Positions 9,301 through 16,028 of a stretch of DNA of 64,000 bases are shown here, in pieces (position 1 is the stretch's first letter; each line of letters starts with the position of its first letter). Made by a program: the position numbers and the translations under genes. This stretch comes from an uncultured Methanomassiliicoccales archaeon (GTDB lineage Archaea > Thermoplasmatota > Thermoplasmata > Methanomassiliicoccales > Methanomethylophilaceae): NCBI GenBank assembly GCA_934702355.1, contig CAKUXX010000003.1, positions 62,001 to 126,000 on the forward strand, read 5' to 3'. The notes under the pieces were generated by a model that searched no databases, was not told the origin of the DNA, and saw only the letters and a list, made by a program, of their open reading frames with translations.

Positions 9301-11898
9301 CTCGTTGTAGCTGTAGACCGAAACGGTCGCGCCGTCGACGGTCTTGGAACCGGCTGTGACGGTTCCGTCGGTGGTCGAGGGAGCGGATGCTCCGACGTAC
9401 TCGAGCATGACTATGGAGGACAGGTAGTTGATGAGTCCTCCCTCGGCCTTCTGCTTGGCGATGGCCTCATATCCGTCCATGTACTTCCATCCGTCGCTTG
9501 TGGCGGTGGCATCGGAATCTGCGTTGTACTTGACCTGCCAGAATCCGACCGTGTATCCGGCGAGTCCGTATCCGGGGATCGCCATGGCGGAGGTCTTGGA
9601 TCCGTCGCTGGAAGCGAGTGCGACCAGGTAGCTGTATGAGTTGGAGTAGCCTGCCTCGGTTGCGGACGGCCCGATCATGGACTTCCAGAGGAATGTGTCG
9701 TAGATGGCGTCCGTGTAGGTGGTGTATCCGTAGTAGGTGTTGTACGAGAAGTACTGGTTTGCCGCTCCGTACTTGTCGATGGAGTAATCGGCGAAGTATG
9801 CGAGGGTGGAGAAGTATCCGCCGTCGTTGTACTGGAGGGGCAGGAGGGATCCGTCGACCAGGAAGTAGGAGACCTTCTGTCCGGAGATGGAGCAGACGGA
9901 ATCGTAGGCCTTCATGATCTCGGTTGTGGACATGGAGGCGGTCATGGCCTCGACGGATGCGAGGTATGTCGCGTTCTCGTCGGTGATGTCGGACCTGATC
10001 TTTCCGTAGGTCGCGGGGTCGGCATTGATCTGCTCGACGGCGGCCGAGGGGTTCTCGACGTACGAGGTGATCTTGGCGAAGACATCGTTGTGACCGCTGA
10101 ACGCGGATGCGAAGTCCTTCACATCGTTGGACATGATGATGCGCATCATGGCCGCGGCGGTTGTGCCTGCGGCGCCTTTGGCCAGGAGCATCTGTGCGAC
10201 TGCAGTGGATCCGCCGCCGATTGTGTCGGTGACGCTGTCGAATCCGCCCATGTTGACGGAATCGTAGGAGTAGTCCATCCAGGATGCGAGTGCTCCGGTC
10301 TTGTTCTGGTCTGCGTAGTGATCCCAGACCTGTCCGACGGCATAGGAGTCGCCGGTCTTGATCGTGTAGTTGGTGTTCCCGCTGAAGTAGTAGTCTGCGT
10401 CGGAGTTTGTGGAGATTCCGGCATCGACGGCGAACGAGACGTTCGGGGCGACGATGAGGAACGCTGTCACGAGGACGGACAGGAACGGGAGGGGCTTGAT
10501 CATCTTCCTGAAGCATCCGGGGAAGCCGGCTGTCTTCATGGATGTGAACCAGGTTCCGAGATCGGCTGCCTGGATGACACGGACGAGGACGACTGCGGAA
10601 CCGACTGCGAAGACGGATCCGACGACGGCCGCATTGGCGCTGGTCGTCCAGACTGCGAAGAACATGACGAACATCCAGACGGTTGTGAACAGCTGGGTGG
10701 CGGAGTGGTCCTTCCTCAGGTAGACGTAGACGCTGTAGAGAGCGAAGCAGATCGGGAGCCACATCGTGAGCCATCCGTAGTAGGAGGACACATTGGACAT
10801 GGACACGTGGTTGCTGACGAGACTCTCCATGATCGAGCTGGAGTAGATGCTGTTTCCGAAGATGAAGTCGTCGAAGAGCTCGGGGGCTGCGAAGACCATG
10901 ATGGCGCATACGACGACGAATGCGACGACCAGAGCGGGGATCGTGACGACCCACGGCTTGGCGCGGAGCGCAAGGAATGCGAATGAGAACACAAGGGAGA
11001 CCACTGCTATGAGGAGAGGTCCGGAGAAGACCGCATCCCAGAGTCCCGCGGGGATGTAGTATGCCGCGGCGACGATGGTTCCGATGACGAGTGTGATTGC
11101 GTATCCGAGGAGGACGTCTGTGAAGTCCCTTCCCCTGAAGCGGTCGACGACGATCTGGAGGACCATCGCGACTGCGACGAGCACGACCACGAAGCGGAAT
11201 CCGTTCCATGTCAGAGCGGCGAGGAGCATGAACAGTCCTGCGATCGCTGCGTTGACGAGGATGGATTTCCTCGAGGGCTCGGCTGCATCCGCGGCCTTGA
11301 CCATCTTCACGAGGAAGAGGGACATGAAGGCCAGCAGGAAGGCTGCCAGACCGTACTCGGTTCCGCTGGAGAACACGGTTGTGCTTATAGGGAGCGCGAG
11401 GAAGGCGAAAACGAGAGCGGAGATTGCTCCGACCTTCCTGTCGAACATCTCCTTTCCGAGAAGGAATATGGGGATGCAGGTCAAGGCTCCGATTATCGGG
11501 TTGAAGACTGCGACAGCTGCGGAGGCGGCTTCGGCGGTGGAGAGTCCGAATGCGGACAGGACCGAGGCGATTCCGGCGCAGATGAAGTCCATCAGAGGCG
11601 GATACATGCTGAGTCCGCCGTTGGGATAGTTGACAGCCGAATCCGTCAGGGAGTAGCTGCCGTTCATTATGCTTTCGATTACGTGCAGATGATACTGTGC
11701 GCTCGAACCTCCGGACAGGGCGAAATTCCCGTCTGCGGAAATACTGTATGCGAACACGGTGCGCAGCAGGAACGCCGCGATCACCGCAACACACAATGTG
11801 AGCACACACCAGTGGCTTCTGAACCACCCTTTACCGCTATTTTCGCGGTCGGCCCCCGTCTGCTCGGGAGCGGCTGACTCTTTTGCAATTTTACGCAT
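6274..11898 (-). CDS. Giant STT3/AglB-like oligosaccharyltransferase-family membrane protein with long repeat C-terminus
   Basis: The 1874-residue product has an N-terminal multi-spanning GT-C domain (about residues 30-490) resembling archaeal AglB, which transfers lipid-linked glycan to Asn-X-Ser/Thr. Recognisable features are YHLH plus NYPNGG and PPLMDFI in the first external loop. The acidic residue expected before YH is missing (SSAQYH, 65-70), and the WWDYG motif reads WMDYS (540-544). From about residue 870 onward come many beta-sandwich segments resembling carboxypeptidase-regulatory/Ig-like repeats, then a final membrane helix near the C-terminus. AglB proteins are usually near half this length. 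Homology is fairly clear, but catalytic activity is doubtful, so aglB is not assigned. A TATA-like CCTATAAATAAG lies at 11942-11953, and GGAGA sits 8 bases before the ATG. Confidence 0.8.
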   Translation of the reverse strand: MRKIAKESAAPEQTGADRENSGKGWFRSHWCVLTLCVAVIAAFLLRTVFAYSISADGNFALSGGSSAQYHLHVIESIMNGSYSLTDSAVNYPNGGLSMYPPLMDFICAGIASVLSAFGLSTAEAASAAVAVFNPIIGALTCIPIFLLGKEMFDRKVGAISALVFAFLALPISTTVFSSGTEYGLAAFLLAFMSLFLVKMVKAADAAEPSRKSILVNAAIAGLFMLLAALTWNGFRFVVVLVAVAMVLQIVVDRFRGRDFTDVLLGYAITLVIGTIVAAAYYIPAGLWDAVFSGPLLIAVVSLVFSFAFLALRAKPWVVTIPALVVAFVVVCAIMVFAAPELFDDFIFGNSIYSSSIMESLVSNHVSMSNVSSYYGWLTMWLPICFALYSVYVYLRKDHSATQLFTTVWMFVMFFAVWTTSANAAVVGSVFAVGSAVVLVRVIQAADLGTWFTSMKTAGFPGCFRKMIKPLPFLSVLVTAFLIVAPNVSFAVDAGISTNSDADYYFSGNTNYTIKTGDSYAVGQVWDHYADQNKTGALASWMDYSYDSVNMGGFDSVTDTIGGGSTAVAQMLLAKGAAGTTAAAMMRIIMSNDVKDFASAFSGHNDVFAKITSYVENPSAAVEQINADPATYGKIRSDITDENATYLASVEAMTASMSTTEIMKAYDSVCSISGQKVSYFLVDGSLLPLQYNDGGYFSTLAYFADYSIDKYGAANQYFSYNTYYGYTTYTDAIYDTFLWKSMIGPSATEAGYSNSYSYLVALASSDGSKTSAMAIPGYGLAGYTVGFWQVKYNADSDATATSDGWKYMDGYEAIAKQKAEGGLINYLSSIVMLEYVGASAPSTTDGTVTAGSKTVDGATVSVYSYNETYGKYTLFSQTSSIDGRYSALVPSGDYILTVSVGGVDLVSYRAGGVPQNIDVETTTVTGDVKVGDKVYAGEKMRLDLVGSASLAAGSKTTSVEITDGTFSIASILPGKYTYTLYGETGSSLGTGSVTFASGSTEGFSITPTTKTITATVNDAYGNTAADGLLVVATNTVTGAQFQAEVEDGKAVITAIPGKYSLSMGQGAVSMVTSTSDISSSNRTSTITAYDAKTVQATGVPAGAVLSVYAGTFSTTSYTVGSSVMFDVPVGIATDKMFYTIYGIASGSVYHGTYDGKNVSIQSGSYSTVKGVLKDGDNGKSGTVRFISANNETFAVSTDSDGKYSIAVPNGTYTVYADNGSSKVCFESYTVSGDSSKDLGLADGRKITLSIRYSSGASGSDPYLPFVMSTIKFTYNSASYTLYGMSNTSGATEFYIPDDVESVISYNDGKLDGAFTCSNLSKTVSAGTSNNSQTITIAVYDSEKKDQENYVTPMDVTIPYDMKVKFYDDSSDKTVTYTAGSTQKMRPGQYTVTIDGSTGYYFNGTAYVYPGQNTFTGLDSDDVQKVAKVTITKGENDAVSIETEDGKYHAFKDGYYFQVGYTYYITSTNTVNGKQTLAYGYLDLEGASAGDSRSVNVTASQEKVKVTGNVGIVADGTVTATYDVNGNTVVHNFDVKNGGYTLELPSGIGSAKLEAEVTATIDGEKVKYNAAGTVSDLRDGVVRNIAATTTSVGVDDDDDKDPIFEAKVSGESFSNGTGSFTVTVKNLGTGKMTYVMTAGTALKFAKDYSLAVAAGAEGSVTIDAIYDQYRYAPGSDGFSVTVADVNAAQTETLDITAGDDKTGSSDIKFYKMGEDGSKFNDKVSAYQYMYALTFDNKNVYSHDVVINVAVDSSWAVTIMDEDGCHVYAPGEVFKVYGLQNTVLYIKVMLLNADKDGTASVPGITANVSIDGSSSSVTLEPQTAEVSTGDMSASGTQIYNERSGVPGGVWFLVAVIILLIVATAWLASKRGVSSRRN

Positions 11899-11941
11899 TC
11901 TAAAAGTCTCCGTCTTTAGAATGGCGGGTGATTAGCTAGGT

Positions 11942-11953
11942 CCTATAAATAAG
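11942..11953 (-). promoter_or_regulatory. TATA-like box of the AglB-like operon
   Basis: On the minus strand the box reads CTTATTTATAGG. It is about 45 bases from the ATG, which predicts a short leader of about 20 bases carrying GGAGA. The leader ends in a small near-inverted repeat (TCTAAAG and CTTTTAGA) just before the ATG. Confidence 0.5.
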
Positions 11954-12025
11954 GCTTATAGAAAAGGTCAAAGAGACGCGCGCTCGCGCACGCGTATATT
12001 AGGGAAAGGGGTTTGTGCTGATTGT

Positions 12026-12670
12026 TCAGCGAACGTAGCGTGCATCCTCGGCGAATGCCTCTGCGGCCGCCTTGGGGTCCTGGGCACCGTAGATCGCACG
12101 GCCGACTATCGCGTAGTCCGCGCCGGCCCTTATGGCATCGGATGCCTTTCCGCCCTGCGCCCCGACTCCGGGAGACAGGATCTTCAGTTCGCCCGCGATC
12201 TTCCTGATGGCCGTTATCCTCTCGGGACGGGTGGCGGGGGCGATGAATCCGCTGACACCGCATTCTACACCCATGCGGGCCATCTCCTCCGCATGCTTGG
12301 CTGTGAACATCTGTCCGCCGGGATGGCTCATCTCCGTGACCGCGTAGATGTCCGCACCGCCGGCGGCTTCTACGGCCGCCCTGAGGGAGTCCTCTCCGGT
12401 GAACGCATGGACTATGACGCCGGAGGCTCCGCGGGAGACGGCGTTCTCCACGATCAGCCTGACGGTGTTCGGGATGTCCGCGACCTTGAAGTCGCAGATG
12501 ACCTCGGAGAACCTGGACAGTTCCGTGATCATTCCGGGGCCCTCGGAGAGTACCAGGGGCCAGTTTATCTTGATCGCATCCACTATCCCGCTGACGGATT
12601 CGGCGACTTCCAATGCCTTCTTCCCGTCGGTCTCGTCCAAGGCGAGGATTATCCTGCTGTTCCTCTTCAT
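12026..12670 (-). CDS. pyrF: Orotidine 5'-phosphate decarboxylase
   Basis: PyrF converts OMP to UMP in pyrimidine synthesis. The product (214 residues from 12670) starts MKRNSRIILALDETDG, has the catalytic D-x-K-x-x-D motif in CDFKVADIPNT, and a phosphate-binding end with GVGAQGG and GRAIYG. The ORF extends to an ATG at 12691, but a TATA-like CTTAAAAA ends about 25 bases before 12670, so a leaderless start at 12670 is preferred. It is transcribed divergently from the radical SAM gene. Confidence 0.93.
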   Translation of the reverse strand: MKRNSRIILALDETDGKKALEVAESVSGIVDAIKINWPLVLSEGPGMITELSRFSEVICDFKVADIPNTVRLIVENAVSRGASGVIVHAFTGEDSLRAAVEAAGGADIYAVTEMSHPGGQMFTAKHAEEMARMGVECGVSGFIAPATRPERITAIRKIAGELKILSPGVGAQGGKASDAIRAGADYAIVGRAIYGAQDPKAAAEAFAEDARYVR

Positions 12671-12689
12671 GAGTGAAGGAACAATCACC

Positions 12690-12708
12690 ATCGTTTTTAA
12701 GGCTATCA
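12690..12708. promoter_or_regulatory. Shared bidirectional TATA element for pyrF and the radical SAM gene
   Basis: CGTTTTTAAGG reads as a TATA box on both strands: TTTTTAAG toward the ATG at 12724 and CTTAAAAA toward the ATG at 12670. Each start lies 20-26 bases away, the distance expected for a leaderless archaeal transcript. A single TATA region therefore appears to serve both directions. Confidence 0.55.
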
Positions 12709-12723
12709 GGAGTAGGGTGACTC

Positions 12724-13773
12724 ATGCTCAGAAAGATGGAATGCGGATCCGCATGCAACGGCAAGGTGGCCGATGGATGCAGATACTGCATAGATGGGGC
12801 CAAAATGGTCCTTTTCGTGACCGGTAAATGCGGACACAGCTGCTACTACTGCCCCGTATCGTTCGAGAAGAAGAACAAGGACGTCATCTACGCCAACGAG
12901 AGGCAGGTCTTCAACGACGACGAGATCATCGAGGAGGCCGAGGCCATGGAGGCATTGGGCACCGGGATCACAGGAGGCGACCCCCTTCTGAACATGGAGC
13001 GCACGATCCACATGATCAGACTCCTGAAGGACAGGTTCGGCAAGGAGCATCACATCCACCTCTACACCGCCACGATCGACCCCGAGAGGGCCAAGGCGCT
13101 GGAGGATGCGGGACTCGACGAGATACGCTTCCACCCCTCCGATGACGAGTGGACGAAGATGTCCGAGACCAGGCTCAAGGAGGTCTGCGACAGGCTGTCC
13201 ATACCCGTCGGAGTGGAAGTGCCAGCAATACCCGGGAAGGCCAAAGAGCTCAATGCCCTGGTGTCCTACTGCAGGGATGTCGGAGTGTCCTTCGTCAACC
13301 TGAACGAGCTCGAATTCTCCGAGAGCAACTGGGACATGATGGAGGCATACTGCTATTCCGTCAAGGACGATCTGTCGTCTGCGGTGCAGGGCTCCATGGA
13401 GACCGCCGCCGAGGTCCTGAAGGCCAACAAGAGGATGAGGATGCACATCTGCTCATCCTCGTTCAAGGACGGCGTACAGCTCCGCAGAAGGCTCATCAGA
13501 AGGGCATCCCACATCTGCAAACCGTATCAGCAGGTCACCGAGGACGGCACCATCGTGAGAGGGCTCCTGTACGCATCCGACACAGGCGAGGCCATGGAGG
13601 CCCTGCTTGCCTCGGGAGTCCCGGAGGAACTCACAGAGATGGGTGACGGGCGCATCGAGGTGGCACCGTGGATATTGGAGAAGATCGCCCACTCGATGAA
13701 GTACAAGTGCTACCTGTCCGAGCAGTACCCGACCGCAGACGGACTCGAAGTGGAACGCACTCCCTTGAACTGA
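12724..13773 (+). CDS. Radical SAM protein of unknown substrate
   Basis: The 349-residue protein carries the [4Fe-4S]-SAM motif CGHSCYYC (C-x3-C-x2-C) near residue 37, preceded by a further cysteine group in CGSACNG and CRYC that could bind another metal or cluster. ITGGDPLLN is the SAM-binding GGE-like motif (here GGD). The rest is a TIM-barrel-like domain without a diagnostic substrate signature; pyruvate-formate-lyase-activase-like relatives are common in methanogens. A GC hairpin follows the stop. Confidence 0.85.
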   Translation: MLRKMECGSACNGKVADGCRYCIDGAKMVLFVTGKCGHSCYYCPVSFEKKNKDVIYANERQVFNDDEIIEEAEAMEALGTGITGGDPLLNMERTIHMIRLLKDRFGKEHHIHLYTATIDPERAKALEDAGLDEIRFHPSDDEWTKMSETRLKEVCDRLSIPVGVEVPAIPGKAKELNALVSYCRDVGVSFVNLNELEFSESNWDMMEAYCYSVKDDLSSAVQGSMETAAEVLKANKRMRMHICSSSFKDGVQLRRRLIRRASHICKPYQQVTEDGTIVRGLLYASDTGEAMEALLASGVPEELTEMGDGRIEVAPWILEKIAHSMKYKCYLSEQYPTADGLEVERTPLN

Positions 13774-13797
13774 TCAAAAATAGAATTTTACATCTGG

Positions 13798-13817
13798 GCC
13801 GGCGGGGATCCGCCGGC
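13798..13817. terminator. Perfect 8-bp GC hairpin between convergent genes
   Basis: GCCGGCGG and CCGCCGGC flank a GGAT loop. It lies between the stop of the radical SAM gene and the stop of nusA, which converge. Just upstream, AATAGAATTTTAC supplies T-rich sequence. Probable 3'-end or termination structure. Confidence 0.45.
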
Positions 13818-13876
13818 TTGGATGAAAGTGTTTCTCCCGACCGTACGAGTGGATCGTAGGGGGTCTCCGATCTGCT

Positions 13877-14314
13877 TCAATCAACGCTGATGCTCTGGAT
13901 CTCGTGATGTCTGTTCACGATGTCCCTTGCGATGCGCAGATTCTTACCGGCCTTGCCGATCGCACGGCCCTTTAGCTTGGGATCCACGGTGACCGTGGCG
14001 TGCGTGATGTTGCCGCGCTGCTCGATAACGACCTTCTGAGGACCATAGATGTGGAACACATTCTTGACGAACTGCTCCGGATCGTCGGAATACTCCACGA
14101 CCTGGATGTTCTTTCCGGTCTTCTCCTTGAGCTTGATTACATGCTCGCCTTTCTTTCCGACGGCGATGTTGCCCTGACCCTTCTCGACGACGAACACGAG
14201 CTTGTCCTCGGTGTCCATGCAGTCGATGGCGTTTGCCTTGGTGATCTGCTCGAAGAGCGCGATGTACCTAAGGGTGTCCTCGGTAAGTACGATATCTGCG
14301 GACATGTTCCTCAC
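13877..14314 (-). CDS. nusA: NusA-like transcription factor, two KH domains
   Basis: This 145-residue archaeal NusA homologue consists of two KH RNA-binding domains without the bacterial N-terminal and S1 domains. KH signatures are GNIAVGKKGEHV and GRAIGKAGKNL. It is thought to act in transcription elongation or termination. It is the last gene of the RNA polymerase operon and its ATG overlaps the rpl30e stop by 4 bases; an in-frame ATG at 14305 is an alternative start. The rps12-rps7 genes that often follow in archaea are absent here. Confidence 0.9.
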   Translation of the reverse strand: MRNMSADIVLTEDTLRYIALFEQITKANAIDCMDTEDKLVFVVEKGQGNIAVGKKGEHVIKLKEKTGKNIQVVEYSDDPEQFVKNVFHIYGPQKVVIEQRGNITHATVTVDPKLKGRAIGKAGKNLRIARDIVNRHHEIQSISVD

Positions 14315-14595
14315 AGCGTTAAGATGTTGGAGCTACCTTTGTCGATGATCACAAGGGCAGACACGGAGAAAGGTTTTCCGCACAGTGCGCCGAGTTCCAT
14401 GTTGTTCCCGTCGTACACGTACTTCTTTGTCGTTGCCTCGCGGAGCTCCGCGGAGGGGCAGTTCCTGGCGAGCACGATCATCTGTGCCTTTCCGTCCTTG
14501 ACTGCTTTCAGTGTCTGGTCTACGCCGAACTCCACCTTTCCGGTGGTGATGGCCGATTTCAATGCCCTGCTGATGTCGATTTTCTCATCGCTCAT
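14311..14595 (-). CDS. rpl30e: Large ribosomal subunit protein L30e
   Basis: This 94-residue L7Ae/L30e-fold protein has the typical positions: ALKSAITTGKVEFGVDQTLKAV, IVLARNCPS and LGALCGKPF. It sits between rpoA2 and nusA, its usual archaeal place, overlapping both by 4 bases. Confidence 0.93.
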   Translation of the reverse strand: MSDEKIDISRALKSAITTGKVEFGVDQTLKAVKDGKAQMIVLARNCPSAELREATTKKYVYDGNNMELGALCGKPFSVSALVIIDKGSSNILTL

Positions 14596-16028
14596 TCTTT
14601 ATCCCCCTTTTTGGGTGTGTAAATAAGGTTTACTGCACCGGTACCGAGTGTGACCGGCTGACCGACTATGATGTTCTCGGTGACTCCTTCGAGGTGGTCG
14701 ACCTCACCCACCATTGCGGCGTGGAGAAGGTGTGCGGCAGTGATCTCGAAAGCCGCCCTGGCAAGTACCGAGGACTTCTTTCCGGACACTCCGTGCCTTC
14801 CGATGGCCTTTACGTAGCCATCGTTGGTCATGAGGTCGGCGACGAGCATGATGTGCCTGACGTCGACATCCAGACCTGCCTCTCCGAGGGTCATCATGGC
14901 CTCGCGGATGATGGAGTTCCTGGCCGCCTCGATACCGAGGACGTCCGCGACCTCCAGGATGCTGTTCGTCATGACGTTCTCAGCATCCACTCCCTCGACC
15001 TTCAGAACCTCTTTGAGGTTGCTGCCTTCCGTGATGATCTTCCAGGAACCTTCGGTCTTGGAAAGGATAGCACGTGTGATGTTGTCGATTCCCTTGATCT
15101 TGGCGCCTTTTACGGCATCATACATCACCTGCAGCTTCTTGTAAGACGGCTCGTCGGATGTGATGAGGATATCGTATCCCGATATGCTCGCCAGTCCGCG
15201 GACCGCCTTGACCTTGTTCAGTTTCTCCAACAGCTCTTCGATGCTGATTCCCTTCTCCTCCATCTTGCTGGCGATGGGGGAGATGACGAGCCTCATGTTG
15301 GTGAGGTCCGTCTCGATGCTTGCGACATCGATGAGGGTTGTCATCTCGATGTTGGACGCCACGAATTTGGCAATGTTCTCGTCCTCCGACGCGGTTCCCG
15401 TGAGGGGGATCTCCATGGACGGTGTGCTGGGCACACGCCTGGCATCCACGATCTCGATCAACCTGGGCAGACCCTGGGTAACATTGACGTTCGCGACTCC
15501 TGCGTAGTGGAAAGTACGCATGTTCATCTGTGTACCGGGCTCTCCGATGGAGTGCGCGGCCATCACTCCCGCGGACTCGTTCTGGTCCATCAGGTGTGCG
15601 ACGTACTGCTTGTTCGCCTCTTCGAGCAGCTTCTCGCAGATCTCATCGTCGAGCTCCGCGTTCTCGATGCGCTTGGCGATATCCACTATGATCTTCATGG
15701 GGAGCTTCACTCCGAGACGCTCCGCCATGTCCTTGAGCCTCTTCTCTCCCTCGGAGTACTGGTACCAGTTGGTGACCTCCTCCATGGGGACGACGGGCAC
15801 GACCTCCTCGACCTCCTTCTTGACCTTGGAGGAAGAGGGCCTCTTCCCGATCTTGACGATTATCGCCTCGGCCTCATCCTGCGCGATGCCCAGCTCGACC
15901 AGCGCATCCGCACCGGCCTCGCTGATGGATGTGAGCGAGGTGTACTTGGTGAGCACGAGCGAGGCGACCTCTTCCGAGACTCCCCTGTTTATGAGCGCTT
16001 TCAGCGTGTCTTTCTTTGCCATTATCAC
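14592..16028 (-). CDS. rpoA2: DNA-directed RNA polymerase subunit A''
   Basis: This 478-residue protein is the C-terminal part of the largest RNA polymerase subunit. GEPGTQMNMRTFHYAG (bridge-helix/trigger-loop region) and the RHGVSGKKSSVLARAAFE segment near the C-terminus are intact. The first 60 or so residues form a helix-hairpin-helix-like extension (LKALINRGVSEEVASLVL) followed by a Lys/Glu/Val-rich linker, which is not part of the catalytic core. The gene overlaps rpoA1 by 4 bases. Confidence 0.95.
   Translation of the reverse strand: MIMAKKDTLKALINRGVSEEVASLVLTKYTSLTSISEAGADALVELGIAQDEAEAIIVKIGKRPSSSKVKKEVEEVVPVVPMEEVTNWYQYSEGEKRLKDMAERLGVKLPMKIIVDIAKRIENAELDDEICEKLLEEANKQYVAHLMDQNESAGVMAAHSIGEPGTQMNMRTFHYAGVANVNVTQGLPRLIEIVDARRVPSTPSMEIPLTGTASEDENIAKFVASNIEMTTLIDVASIETDLTNMRLVISPIASKMEEKGISIEELLEKLNKVKAVRGLASISGYDILITSDEPSYKKLQVMYDAVKGAKIKGIDNITRAILSKTEGSWKIITEGSNLKEVLKVEGVDAENVMTNSILEVADVLGIEAARNSIIREAMMTLGEAGLDVDVRHIMLVADLMTNDGYVKAIGRHGVSGKKSSVLARAAFEITAAHLLHAAMVGEVDHLEGVTENIIVGQPVTLGTGAVNLIYTPKKGDKE

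Noticed and set aside
6610..9639. A 1009-codon plus-strand ORF opposite the AglB-like gene
   Set aside because: It is the antisense shadow of a GC-rich, Val/Thr/Ser-rich gene; its translation is monotonous Gly/Val/Asp with no domain.
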